From NCBI GenBank assembly GCA_011037195.1, contig JAAEAF010004974.1:49771-113770 (forward strand): 64,000 nucleotides of DNA. Direction: 5' to 3'. Position 1 is the first letter of the stretch; each line of letters begins with the position of its first letter. This document shows positions 12,046-21,939 of this stretch, piece by piece. The translations under genes and the position numbers were made by a program. The notes beneath the pieces were generated by a model. That model was not told the origin of the DNA and ran no database searches. It saw nothing but the letters and a program-made list of their open reading frames with translations. The stretch is from Triatoma infestans. Taxonomy: Eukaryota > Arthropoda > Insecta > Hemiptera > Reduviidae.

Positions 12046-12475
12046 CGTACGAACTTAGTTGGAAAGTAAATTACCCACTAATAACTGGGTAGCAAACTAT
12101 AACTGTTTGAGGTCAAAGTTCAAGTTTCATTCATTCACTACTTTCGACCGTGTTCCATTAGTATGTATATACTTTAGGAAGGGCAATTCAACAAAACACC
12201 TAGCCTTTCTAGCTACCACAGACTTTCATTCATATATATCTAAATTATAAATTCATTCATTTATAGCTTACTTTCAGTGTTAATAAGGTTATCTAATGAT
12301 CGCTTTAATAAGTGATTATTCTAAACGCTGTCAATGATAATAGCCAAAAAAAAAAGTTAATGTTTACTTTTTAAGAGAAAAGACTCGTATACGCTTTGCT
12401 GACTCTAAAAAATATTCAGTTACTATATGAGCAGTATAACTTACATGAATAGGGTCAAAGTTTATATTCCCTGAA
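11685..12475. other. non-coding stretch with (GT)n microsatellite
   Basis: Contains a (GT)n run at about 12010-12038. No supported gene or element otherwise. Confidence 0.5.
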
Positions 12476-12479
12476 GGAA

Positions 12480-12720
12480 GCTAGCGCTCTAAATTGGCAC
12501 CTAGAGCGACTTCATGTCCAGGTAGTAGTAGCCCCTAGAAACCTAATCAGCTTGCTGCCTGGTGATAGGCAGTGTTGTATATAATGATAGAACATTGCCC
12601 GGAGTTGGTCAGTATAGTGTCAAAGCTTCGGGCCCCTAATGGTCCATCTAATCTATAGCTCGGGGGTCTCTAAGGAAGTTCTGCACTTAGGTCACCGATG
12701 AACCCATTGTGCCCTACCCG
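12480..12720 (+). mobile_element. degenerate SINE family 1 body
   Basis: The body blocks of SINE family 1 are recognisable but mutated at about 12535-12655: GGTGATAGGCAGTGTTGTAT, 'gatagaacattgcccggag', and 'cttcgggcccctaatggtcc' correspond to GATGATGGGCAGTGTTGTCT, 'gagagaacactgtccgga' and CTCCGGGCGCCAATGACC in the better copies at 43557 and 47437. The tRNA-like head is not readable. Confidence 0.55.
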
Positions 12721-12734
12721 CATGTAAGACTGCT

Positions 12735-13510
12735 CACACCTGCCCTGTTTCATTAAAAAATGCTAGGGCTGAGGCAAGGCATCTCAGATTGGGTATCAAG
12801 CTATAGGCGCCAATTTTTGGAATTATTGCTAGCGCACCCAATCCAAAAAGATGAAATGGTGTTTCGTCCTTCTGTGACCACATTTCCATATTTCCTACAG
12901 AGTGGAACTACATCAAGACCTGCACTGTGTAGATGCTTCCTTAAAAGGCAATGTCTGTGACTAGGGCAGTGATACATCTTTCTCTACTTTTGTTCTGCCA
13001 AGGAGGTAGGTTGTGCGAGTCTTGGAAGAGGACTCTAAGAAGATCTTGGAGTGGCTCTGTCCCGTAATGTTTTCCCAATAAAATGTGTGTTTCCGTGTTA
13101 GCCATTTCTCAATGTTACCACAGGACGCAGAAAGGCTTAGCACCAATGAGCGGTCATTAGACGCCCTCCTTTGCCATCCCAATGATCATAGATAAATATA
13201 CAATAAATAACAGAGAAATCAAGCTACTATAGATTGATTGGTTAGAGGCGTGGACTATAGGGGGCTGAGGCGTGTCTAGTGGCGCTGAGTTCAATCCCCG
13301 GTCTTGGTCTTGTATTGTAATTATTAATACATAATAATGTTTTGCTATCCTCCTCTCTCCAGGATTTGTTGGATATAAAACCCGCCTGAAAAAATAAGCA
13401 TTACTTTATTTTACTTTAATAATGAAATCTCTGCACTCGCTGATCAGAGGTGGGTAATAAAGGCGGCAGCGGCCCTCAGTACTGCTTGGCTGTCCGAAAA
13501 GATGTGTGAA
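12735..13510 (-). mobile_element. LINE RNase H fragment split by a SINE
   Basis: On the minus strand the LINE begins near 13500 with FSDSQAVLRAAAAF, the RNase H S-D-S-Q-A-x-L-x-A block. It is interrupted by a SINE (13224-13420) and resumes at about 13182 with EKWLTRKHTFYWENITGQ then HSKIFLESSSKTRTTYLLG, the segment after the GNE motif in this LINE group. A further block near 12955-12870, GHCLLRKHLHSAGLDVVPLC, is the C-terminal TGHC...H...L...C motif. Frameshifts and stops make it non-functional. Confidence 0.7.
13224..13422 (+). mobile_element. tRNA-derived SINE, family 2, inserted in a LINE
   Basis: The head has GATTGGTTAGAGGCGTGGAC (A box) and GAGTTCAATCCCCGG (B box). The tail has AAACCCGCCTGAAAAAATAAGCA then TTACTTTATTTTACTTTA, matching the minus-strand copy at 9543-9765. 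It sits between two halves of an RNase H LINE relic, so it is younger than that LINE. A short GAAATC is present on both sides (about 13216 and 13424) and could be the remains of the target-site duplication. Confidence 0.8.
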
Positions 13511-13514
13511 TTAC

Positions 13515-14088
13515 CCTATTTCTAGGGACATCCCCAGATCTACACACATAAATACCTTTCACTTTTATCTGAATATTTTCCTAAATTGACGGGGAACAGT
13601 AGCGTTATGCTTTCCTCTTAAGTACGGCCTCACTATAATATAGGTTTTACTATCTAGATAATATTAATAAACATTGGAAGCACTGATAGAATTGCAATTT
13701 TGAAGAAAATCAGTTTATCAAATGTACCATTTTACAAAATGGGTTTTTTGAATGTTTTGGAATTTTCTCGAAATTTTTCTTTTAAACTTGGATTGCTTAC
13801 TGGAAAGATAGAACCGTATCACTTTTATTTGAAAGCATTTTTCTGAAAACCATTATTTTAGAGAGGGGTATTGGAGATCTGTCGGTTAGTTTAAAATTAA
13901 ACAAGCTTTCTTAGTTTCGCGGCCACCCCACATAAAACCATTCAGGTATATAAGTAAAATCCTCACCGGCATGTTTATAAACAGCCCCAACTAAACATTG
14001 TAACGTTGTAATTTTAAAGAAAATTTATTTTTAAATAATTGTATTAATTAGAAGTGTCGTGTGAATGATTCACTTCAGATTTTTTTTA
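13515..14088 (+). repeat. family X repeat, 3' two-thirds
   Basis: Ordered X blocks: 'cacttttatctgaatattttcc', GGGGAACAGTAGCGTTATGC (about 13590), 'ttttctcgaaa...ttaaacttgg', 'catttttctgaaaa', 'taaaattaaacaagcttt', 'aaacattgtaacgttgtaa' and 'aattgtattaattagaa', ending GTGTCGTGTGAATGATTCACTTCAGATTTTTT. Here the tail hairpin is mutated. Confidence 0.75.
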
Positions 14089-14094
14089 CATTAT

Positions 14095-14600
14095 TTTTTG
14101 TTTTACAACGGTCGACCAATAACGGTATAAATACTTCAAAATAATAATTTATTCACTCACCTAAACCACTCACTCTATTATTTTATGCAAAAATTCAACT
14201 CTAGAATATATTACCAGTAACTATCTTTTTTTTTTTTATGTATTCTATATTATATATGATATATATAAAAACGTAATAAATTTCAAAGTGGAACTATATA
14301 GCAACAGCAACTAGATCGAAATGTCCACTCTAGTAATTTGTATAAATAGTAGCCAGGTAATATTCACTCCGTATTTTAGTTTATTTTTTCATTTTTTTTT
14401 TTTTTTTTTGTATAGTAGGTGTTATAACGGTAGTCTGAGATATTTCTTCTTGTATTACCAACCTTCATATTGACTCAACTTCTTCTAATATCATAACAAA
14501 CATATAAATCTAATATGAGACTATCAACTACCAACATTTCTTCTTGAAAATAAAATATTCTTAATAAAGAATTTGATATGATCTGCTAACTGGACATTCG
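14095..14600. other. non-coding stretch with poly-T and TA runs
   Basis: A T run at about 14391-14410 and TA-rich sequence near 14240-14280. No supported gene. Confidence 0.5.
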
Positions 14601-14609
14601 ATTATAATG

Positions 14610-14803
14610 GGGAGGTATAATGGGATTATAGCTTAGTATTAGCGTGCTGGACTCCCACGCGGAAATGCTATTCCTAGATTTTCTTTACCTACGAGCCTCT
14701 ACTATTGACTGTCCAGTGATGGGCAATGTAGTCTATATCATCGAGAGAATACGGTTCGGCCAGCAGTGCACTAGATAGGCTCCAGGCGTCAATGACCATA
14801 AAT
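14610..14803 (+). mobile_element. SINE family 1 copy with deleted B box
   Basis: The head TTATAGCTTAGTATTAGCGTGC then TGGACTCCCACGCGG corresponds to the tRNA-like A-box region TTAGCTCAGTGGTTAGCGCACTGG of the family. The B-box segment is shortened to 'aaatgctattcc'. The body (TAGATTTTCTTTACC, CTGTCCAGTGATGGGCA, 'gcagtgcact', CTCCAGGCGTCAATGACCAT) is clear. It abuts the 3' end of the minus-strand LINE at 14804. Confidence 0.7.
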
Positions 14804-15646
14804 TTGATATTTTATTTTATTGCCAGAAAAAAAGCTACGTCCTTATTGGCAAGGTCAAGTTACAATATAATTTGAGTTCACAAAATTGTCAAGACAAAAA
14901 CTTAATTTTAAAATATTCATGTATCTCATATAGCGGGTGAGCTAATAACAGTTTTTTAACATTAGTTTTGAAACACTTCAAAGTATTATTTTTTATATTC
15001 TCTGGTAAACAGTTGTAAAAAGAGATGGCCAAACTATGGAAGATTGTACGAACTTTTATCAACCTGTTTCTATTCTGGACAAGATTATTGCGTTTTCTGG
15101 TGAAATGATCATGAACCTGCGAGGAGCATAGAAATTGGCCTTCATTGCACTTTACATAGACGAGGCATTGAAAAATAAATATGGCTGGCAGTGTCATTAT
15201 GTACAATTTCTTAAACAAAGAACGACAAGATTCTTTCGAGTCTAACTCTAATTAATTGCCTTCTTTTGTAAACTAAATGTTTTTTTACATTTGGCAGCAT
15301 TACCCTAAATTTATAGTACCATAGCACAAATGGCTATGAACATACGCAAAATATATCAACTTTTAAGCTTTCAAGCCATCCGACATTCTTAATTTTCTCA
15401 AAACATAGATTCCACGAGACACTTTACCCATGACGTTATTAACTTGATCTATCCAGTTCAGTTTTCAATCTATGAAAATGTCTGAGAAATTGATAGCTTT
15501 TTCAGTCCCAATATAATTTCCTAATTTAATAGTAATCTCTTTTATTTTGTCCTGGTTTAAACTTAGCTTATTAGCAGCCCACCAATCGATTATAGATTTA
15601 ATGCAGTTATTAAGGAATGTGTTATCTGCATTTGTAACTTGTACTG

Positions 15647-15985
15647 CTAGACTATCGGCATATATGGCTTAATTATATCATCGTTATCAAATATTGCCGG
15701 TAGATCGTTAATGTAAACCAAGAATAATAGAGGTCTCATAATAGACCCTTGGGACACACCATACTTGAGCTGCAGTAGAGAAGAGTACTTACCGCCTTTA
15801 TAAACCGCTGCCAATCTATTCCAGAGATAGGAAGAGAGAAATTTGACTGCCAAATCATTAAACCCATACCACTTTAATTTTCCTAATAAAATGTCATGAG
15901 AAACGGTTTCAAAGGCCTTGGATAAATCAAACAACTTGATCAACAGCGAATCCGCGTTTTCCAAGGCTCCGTGGCTACATTTCAT
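15647..15985 (-). pseudogene. reverse transcriptase palm fragment of the CR1-like LINE
   Basis: A 112-codon open piece carrying RT motif A-like FDLSKAFETVSHD (first catalytic Asp retained), the KLKWYGF block, motif B-like YGVSQGSIMRPLLFL (Met-Arg where active families mostly have Leu-Gly) and the YINDLP block. The next motif C has lost the second Asp and the frame (YADS at 15651-15662), so the enzyme cannot be active. It belongs to the element at 14804-18770. Confidence 0.8.
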
Positions 15986-16115
15986 AAAATCTAATTAATG
16001 GTTCCTTGACCAGTCCTGAATCCAAACTGTCTAGCAGATAATAAGCTGTTGGTCTCGAAGTGATACTGTGTTTGCTTGTATAGTAACTTTTCAAAAACCT
16101 TCGAAACCACAGGAA

Positions 16116-16478
16116 TTAAAGAAACAGGTCTAAGTTGATAATGTCATTATAAGAACTTAATCCTGTTTTATGGATTGGAACCACCCTAGACAATTTAAAA
16201 ACATTTGGATAATACTCCACTCTCAGACAACTATTTATCAGATAGGAAGGGGGTTCAGATAGAATATCGGCTATATTCTTCAATATAAAGCTGCTAAGGC
16301 CATAAATATCCTGATTCTTATTTAATTTTAAATTCCTTATTGCATCATATACCTCTTCAACTTTAACCATGCCATAACCGAAGGAACAAGTCTTCCTACC
16401 CACACTGTTTAGATAATAATCTTTGTTAGAAACAGGAATATTTTCAACGAGCTTATTCACCGATTGAACAAAATGCAT
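16116..16478 (-). pseudogene. N-terminal RT fragment of the CR1-like LINE
   Basis: A 120-codon piece with VYDAIRNLKLNKNQDIYGLS (the 'K-N-K-x-x-D-x-x-G' entry block of RT), SSFILKNIADILSEPPSYLI, YYPNVFKLSRVVPIHKTG. It runs out of frame where the RPISL block should follow. The order is consistent with the flanking pieces of the same element. Confidence 0.8.
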
Positions 16479-16657
16479 AGTAAACTCATCTGCAGTATAA
16501 CTAACTTAGTTTTTATCCAATGCGTTTGTCTCGCTTTTAATTATATGCCAAATAGATTTAAAACTATTGACAGATTTGTTTATCAAATCACTATTAAATT
16601 TAATTTTTGCCAGTTTAACTCGTTTTCGATATTCCCTTTTCTGATTATGATATGCAT

Positions 16658-17032
16658 TCAGAATGGGTTGAGATCATATAACAGATCCAACCTTCTTTCC
16701 AATTTCGCAAGTTCACCATCATGCCAACCCTTCACCGAATATCTCTCACGAATCAAACGCTCTGCCAACGGAAATGCAATGTTAGCAGAATCAGTTAACC
16801 AAGACAAAAGCATTTCAGCTCCATCCTCAAGTTTCCTCTCATCATCCAATGTCGCGAGAGGGTGTACATTATTCAAGTCAAAATTTTTTAAATATGATCT
16901 AAAATTATACAAAGTGCTTACTTCAACTTTTCTTATTATCAAGCACTTACCATTTTTAATACTTTTAGAAGTCACAATTCCGCAATGAATGCGAAGATGA
17001 TCGGAAATAACATAATTGATTACTTGAGCCAT
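16658..17032 (-). pseudogene. endonuclease-RT linker of the CR1-like LINE
   Basis: A 124-codon piece starting with the C-terminal end of the APE endonuclease (VINYVISDHLRIHC, with the SDH catalytic motif), then the basic, Arg-rich linker (LAERLIRERYSVKGWHDGEL, KLERRLDLLYDLN) that precedes the RT domain in LINEs of this type. Confidence 0.8.
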
Positions 17033-17194
17033 TACATAATCATTAGCAATTGCAGTTGCAATGTTATCGATGCATGACTTGCTATCGTTAAGAATACGGG
17101 TTGGCTCATGATTAAAAATTGCATATTAAACGACTTCATGACAAAAAGAACATTTTATGCGATTATTTATTGAAGTTTATATTAAAATCTCCAG

Positions 17195-17440
17195 TTACAA
17201 TGAAACTTTTCTTAACTTCCATAAGTTAGATAAAATAGCAATAAGTAACTGTGATAAGTTACTAGAGAAATCATTAAAATTACCACCCGGAGGACGATAT
17301 AAATTAATGACAACTATATCCAGGTTATCAATTAGCACAGCACCAATCTCGATAGCTCCTTCAATATAAAACTTATCCAAGTTAATCTCTGTGTAATTAA
17401 ATACCTTTTTAATGTATATAGATATTCCTCCATGAATCAT
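17195..17440 (-). pseudogene. APE endonuclease fragment of the CR1-like LINE
   Basis: An 81-codon piece with HGGISIYIKK, IEGAIEIGAVLI, and VVINLYRPPGGNFNDFSSN, matching the central strands of LINE apurinic-like endonucleases (GG-x-x-IYV-x, A-I-E-I, x-x-x-YRPP-x-G). The catalytic Glu region (AEHWL) lies upstream in another frame. Confidence 0.8.
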
Positions 17441-17521
17441 TTTAGTTCTACAATAGCTTGAAGCAATTTTATACAGCCAGAAGGAACATACAGATCAATC
17501 TCTTCATATCTTAACCAGTGT

Positions 17522-18572
17522 AAAACATGGACAACACAAGACTGCCAAAGATATGTTTCAGAAAGCTATTAGAAATTCACAACCGTGCGGGCTGTGAAAC
17601 AAAATACAATTGGGTATCTCAGGCCTCGGAGCTCTTTAATATCACTGGTTGCTCCCAACTCATAGGCCTGAATTGTTTGGAGTCACTCACAAAGAGTAAA
17701 ATTGTGTCAGTTGTTAAGGTGGCAGAATCTTATTTAAGAGGAAAAGACCTAGAACATCTCTCGCAGTCTGGTTTCAATCAGTTTTATAGTGGCGGCATGT
17801 TGAATGAGGGCCCTCAACCATATTTTTTATTACAAGATGTTTCATTTAGGGCAATACGTTTATTCGCTCAAATAAGGCTGGCCGGAAAACACATAATGAA
17901 ATTCTCAACGAAAGGAAATACCGTGAAAATTATCAGCGATCGCAAATGACCCGCTTGCGAACTTGATGCCCCGGAGGATGTAGTGCATCTACTACTGCAA
18001 TGTCTACTACTGTAGTGTTTCATTTAGGGCAATACGTTTATTCGCTCAAATAAGGCTGGACGGAAAACACATAATGAAATTCTCAACGAAAGGAAATACC
18101 GTGAAAATTATCAGCGATCGCAAATGACCCGCTTGCGAACTTGATGCCCCGGAGGATGTAGTGCATCTACTACTGCAATGCCCTAAATATAATGAATACA
18201 GAAAGCTACTTTCTACCCCAATGACCGGTCCAAAACTGTGAAAAAATAAAAATAATCTTAACCAGACAAAATAAACAAGATGTCTGTAGATTGTACAATA
18301 TATTTTCTGGCATACTTACTTTAAGAGACCAGCATGTGAGTGAACACAATGTATGAGGTATTATGTATGGCTGTTGTAATGGATGACTGATAGTTGTAAA
18401 AATAATATGCATTCCACAATATCACAATTATAAGAAGTAAATACTTTTTGAATGTTTAAGTTTAGAATGTAATTGATGTTACTATTTTCAATAATTTTTT
18501 CAATGCAATATTATGGTTATAAATACTACTCTTGACCCCAGCGGTAGCTGAATACAATAAATGAATATATAT
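17522..18572 (+). mobile_element. 5'-truncated LINE inserted in another LINE, with 16-bp TSD
   Basis: A plus-strand insertion flanked by a perfect 16-bp direct repeat ATATCTTAACCAGTGT (17506-17521 and 18573-18588), the expected target-site duplication of a LINE. It encodes the C-terminal region of an RT-type ORF2 (17527-17949): PYFLLQDVSFRAIRLFAQIRL, then after a stop at 17947-17949 PACELDAPEDVVHLLLQC, a C-terminal zinc-finger-like CxxC...H...C block. Homologous sequence is at 48521-49066. The 3' end carries AATACAATAAATGAATATATATAT. A 178-bp internal duplication lies at 17838-18180. Confidence 0.85.
17838..18180 (+). repeat. near-perfect 178-bp tandem duplication in LINE
   Basis: The block TGTTTCATTTAGGGCAATAC starts at 17838 and again at 18016, an offset of 178 bp. 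About 165 bp (17838-18002 and 18016-18180) are identical except for one C/A change (GGCCGG versus GGACGG near 17880 and 18060). The junction between copies is the short CTACTACTGTAG, similar to the flanking CTACTACTGC, suggesting slippage or unequal exchange at a short repeat. Confidence 0.9.
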
Positions 18573-18894
18573 ATATCTTAACCAGTGTTCAGCAACACAA
18601 AGTAAACTATCTTAAATCTGTTTACCAATCGTTCCAGATCGCTCACCTTAGATCTTAATACATTGCACATTAATAAATAAGATGTTAAAGGTATTAAGTT
18701 TCTTAGAGGGTATATCTGAATTCATAGTCTTACTTAAACACTAGTAGTCATGATTCATTATAAAAAAATTAGTGCATCCTGGTCATGGGAAAAGTTTGGC
18801 TTTTATTTTGAGAAATATATTTTACACTATCGCATTTTAATTGTTTGAATTTGACCAAAATATTGAACTAGCCTCTTATTTGTTTTTTTTTTTT

Positions 18895-19065
18895 TTGCTC
18901 TTTCTTACACTTGCATGTGATAGTGTGGCGTTCTTGTTACGTTTTCGAAATTGATATTTACCGGAAATACATTTTCGAAGTCCCTTGAGTAAGAAAAAAT
19001 TATTACAAAACACTCACACAACTTTTACTGGGTGAAATTAATACAATTTAATGAAATAATGTTCT
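18895..19065. repeat. family X start (+) joined to family X end (-)
   Basis: 18900-18990 reads as the X start on plus (CTTTCTTACACTTGC..., GTTTTCGAAATTGATATTTACCGGAAATACATTTTCGAAGTCCCTTGAGT), and 19003-19060 reads as the X end on minus (CACTCACACAACTTTTACTG..AATTAATACAATTTAAT). Middle parts are lost; the two ends face each other. Confidence 0.6.
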
Positions 19066-19139
19066 TAATAAAATGTTTATATACGGTTAGTTGGGTTTGT
19101 CATTAAAAAAAAAAAAAGGGCGACTGAAGTATGAATACA

Positions 19140-19400
19140 TCAACTTCAGTTTTATAACTCATTTTTGCCTCTTAAATTTTAAAATGATTTCCAATTCTTT
19201 GAACCTTTTTGACCCTATTTTGGATGTAGACATAACTCTAGATGAAGTGCTATTACGTATAAACAATAGCAAACTTAATAAAGCCACTGGATTGGATTTA
19301 ATTACTAATGAAGTTTTTAAATGTCTTAATTCTTCTTGGTTGGAATATTTCTTGCTCTGTTTAATCAAATATTGTGGGGGAGGGGGGAATTGAGTTGTAT
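19140..19400 (+). mobile_element. LINE RT N-terminal fragment
   Basis: The frame at 19091-19393 contains ILDVDITLDEVLLRINNSKL, NKATGLDLITNEVFKCLNSS and WLEYFLLCL, matching the entry region of LINE reverse transcriptase (I-T-x-x-E-V, K-x-x-K-A-x-G-x-D-x-I-x-x-E-x-x-K, L). The sequence stops at a G-rich tract (19375-19388). It is a small isolated fragment of a different lineage from the CR1-like LINE just upstream. Confidence 0.7.
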
Positions 19401-19404
19401 AGAC

Positions 19405-20420
19405 TAGAAGGAAATTAACAGGTGCATGCGTCATACTTTAGTTTATATTCATGCTTTTTTTTTTTAATTTAAAGTTGAAGAAAATTATTTTTTGAAGAAT
19501 AAATAAATAATACAACGCTTGTGTGTGATATTTAACCAAAAAAACAAATATCCATAAAGGTATTTTATTTTAAGTCACTCTGCAAAAGAAAATAGCCTTT
19601 GTTCATTGAATTGGAACTCTTGGAACAAGGGATAAATCTTGAATTATTCAAGTGTATAGTAGGGCCGCTAGAGGGCAGAGTGCTGAAATAAAGACAGATG
19701 TTGTATACAGTATTGCATTTCCCCTCCTCTATTTCTTAAATTCGATTTGGGCCACCATTGTTCTTTTAATGTCCATGCGCCCCCACCAATACAAAATTTC
19801 TGCAGTATATTTGTTTTGTTTTTTTTGTTTTCAGTATAACTTATACAGTTCTTCTCGTCTGTTCTATATGCCTGGCTGTCTGTCTGTCTATATATCTATC
19901 CAATTCTGTAAGATTTGCTGTTGACAGTAGTGCCTTATTGTTCTTTGTCCCAAAGTTAAAAACTTCAACTCTAACTTCTTGCCTGATCTTAGCCGATTTC
20001 TTTAAGAATTTGATTCTTAATTGGAAATACCCTTTTCTTTCCTATCTCAGTTTAGTTCATATTATTTTATTTATTTATTCTATTTTTGCAATTATATCGA
20101 AAACATTTTGTGGCCATAAATCTTATACTTCACATGTTGATTTTTTTATTTTTTATTTCTTTGTGAGGGGTCTGTGTGCTTGCAGATATTGATAGACGGC
20201 TGTTCTTAAAGAGTACCATGAAACCTACATGGATTGTACCAAGTTCCCATGAGAATTCACACGATTTTCTCCTATTGTAATAATGACATTGTAATTGCTA
20301 AAAATTTGTTTAAAAGTCGATATTTTTATTAATCGTTTACTTACCTTAATTCCCACACATGAAGGAATTTAGTGGTAAAGTCGGTGAGGCTTTTTTAGAT
20401 AAGGAAGCTAAGATCTTATC
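19405..20420. other. non-coding stretch, nothing assigned
   Basis: T-rich frames on plus (19652-19924, 19938-20192) have hydrophobic low-complexity translations with no known family. No supported element. Confidence 0.5.
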
Positions 20421-20424
20421 TCCT

Positions 20425-21125
20425 CCAGGACTCCCCTAAAATTCCGGTTAACCGATTTTTGGAATGTGGAATTCCATCAATGCTCCTAATGTACATTAAT
20501 ATTATACAAACAGTAAAACCATACATTGTGATGCAGTGGCACTTTAGAGGAGAGCATAATGCTATTTTGTTTTTTTTAAATTTAAGGCGAGTCAATTTCA
20601 ATGGCCATTGGCGCCCGAAGCCTTCTCAGTGCACTGCCGGCCTCCGAAGAGTGTTCTCTCGTTACAGAAAACACTTTCCATCACCGGACAGTGAACTGAA
20701 AAGAGAAAATCTAAGGGCAGCACAGCTCGATTCGAACCTGGGACCTCCGCGTGGGACTCCAGTGCGCTAACCACTGAGCTAATCCCTTCCCTCTATTCTC
20801 CTAACGCTATTCTTCCCTCAAAACCGACCAAAAAAAAAATCAATTTTCCCGGGAAAATGTATTAAATAGAAGTTATAGGTATTTAATTAAGTAGATAGTA
20901 TATACAGTTTAAAGAAAATCGTTCGAGAAAATCGCGTAATACTGAAATAAAAAAAGAAAATAATCAGTGAAATCGCACTTATGGATTTTGCTCGAAACCT
21001 TTATATCAGAAAGTTACTACCATGCGGTGGTAGAATATCTAAATGGAATACTAGTTAGTGCTTACGGCGATTTTTCTATTTTGAAATATTTCGTTCACAA
21101 TCAAATTCTTAATGAAACAAAGAGA
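20425..21125 (-). repeat. family X repeat carrying a SINE
   Basis: X blocks on the minus strand flank a SINE: left part 20425-20565 ('aaattccggttaaccgatttttgga', 'gtggcactttagaggagagc'), right part 20795-21120 ('aacgctattcttccc', 'ttttcccgggaaaatgtattaaatagaag', 'acagtttaaagaaaatcgtt', 'aagttactaccatgcggtggtag'). The shared point 'TAATGCTATTTTG' (about 20547-20559) and 'TAACGCTATTCTT' (about 20801-20813) brackets the SINE as a likely target-site duplication with two differences. Confidence 0.75.
20572..20795 (-). mobile_element. tRNA-derived SINE, family 1, full-length
   Basis: On the minus strand: GGGATTAGCTCAGTGGTTAG (A box) then GCGCACTGGAGTCCCACGCGG, GGTCCCAGGTTCGAATCGAG (B box GGTTCGAATC), a body of TTTTCTC...CAGTTCACTGTCCGG, 'gagagaacactcttcgga', CGGCAGTGCACTGAGAAGGC then TTCGGGCGCCAATGGCCAT, and a tail CGCCTTAAATTT followed by A(n) (the T run at 20570-20578 on plus). 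The head is a good split pol III promoter. It is inserted in a minus-strand family X copy. Confidence 0.85.
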
Positions 21126-21300
21126 AAATAAAAAATGTGAGAAAGTGATGAAAAGTAAAATATTTCGGTCAAAATGATGAAAATGCGCGGAAAGAAATAA
21201 TCGAGATATCATAGCTGAGCAACTAAATAATAGACAAGACTACATTCAGGGTATCGTCAGATCCATACGGTAAGAAAGTGTAGGAGTCATGGACAAAGAC

Positions 21301-21302
21301 TC

Positions 21303-21371
<69 letters not shown>

Positions 21372-21372
21372 G
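21301..21372. repeat. compound (GT)n-(GA)n microsatellite
   Basis: GT repeats from about 21303 to 21349 (with TATG and GC interruptions) run directly into GA repeats to about 21372. Confidence 0.95.
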
Positions 21373-21444
21373 CTAGAGTGACAGGAAAAGACTAGCCATG
21401 AATAGTCACTTCATAAGGTTGACAATATCTGATATTATCCCTTT

Positions 21445-21935
21445 TGCGATGGATGCAAGAAATATAAAAATATATTTAATTTGAAAAAATCAAAATTATG
21501 AACAATATGCGACATTCCCTTGCAAAAGGACATTTCAGATAGAAGACCATTATTGTCTTCTAGAGTTCATGAACTTGATAGCATTGTGTACCCCTTTTTC
21601 TCACAGGGGAAGATTTGAAATAACAATTAGAAGGCATTCCTTCAAGAGAGTTTTGTTGTAGACACCGAACCAGAAGACATCGGGACTGTGCCAGTTATAA
21701 GTTAAAACATAAGAGTTTAGCATTTAATCTAGATAAATAATTGATTTATACATAATCGCTGTGATATTATAAAGCTATTTCAATTCACTTAGAGAATATA
21801 TTTATATCAAAAACAGTGATGATTTCTTGATTATTTTCTAATACATCACTCTCTTAAACTATACTTACAAGCCCTTTTACAAAACCGCTCAAGCCACTAC
21901 AAACTACAACAACTCAACACACCAATCACATTTCA
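21445..21935. mobile_element. solo LTR-like element, family L2, copy 1
   Basis: About 491 bp aligned end to end with 52681-53234: TGCGATGGATGCAAGAAATATA at the start (TG), 'caggggaagatttg', 'gaatatattta', GATTTCTTGATTATTT, 'acaagcccttttacaaaaccgctca', and CACATTTCA at the end (CA). The flanks CTTT (21441-21444) and CTGT (21936-21939) would be a TSD with one change. No coding region adjoins, which fits a solo LTR. Orientation is not certain. Confidence 0.65.
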
Positions 21936-21939
21936 CTGT

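Larger units (their letters stand above)
14804..18770 (-). mobile_element. CR1-like (APE-RT, no RNase H) LINE relic, interrupted
   Basis: A long minus-strand LINE in frameshifted pieces. From its 5' side: endonuclease start near 18650-18590 (RSKVSDLERLVNRF, then AEHWL), continuing after an inserted LINE at 17505-17200 (EEIDLYVPSG, then MIHGGISIYIKK and VVINLYRPPGGNFND), and 'PTRIL...IDNIA...VISDHLRIH' at 17105-16990 (the SDH end of the APE fold). RT follows: VYDAIRNLKLNKNQDIYGLS (16270-16350), RVVPIHKTG, DLSKAFETVSHDILLGKLKW (15850-15930), YGVSQGSIMRPLLFLVYIND. The C-terminal 14889-15218 frame (SFYNCLPENIKNNTL, FKTNVKKLLLAHPL) is typical of the CR1/Crack/Daphne type without RNase H. The catalytic YADD is reduced to YADS at 15651-15662, so it is dead. 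The 3' end is an (AATAAA)n-like tail near 14804. Confidence 0.85.

Noticed and set aside
16464..16988. 174-codon plus-strand open frame
   Set aside because: It is the antisense shadow of the CR1-like LINE endonuclease-RT linker on the minus strand.
20740..20790. A true tRNA gene
   Set aside because: A and B boxes are present but the cloverleaf is degenerate and is followed by a shared SINE body and A tail; it recurs in other SINE copies.
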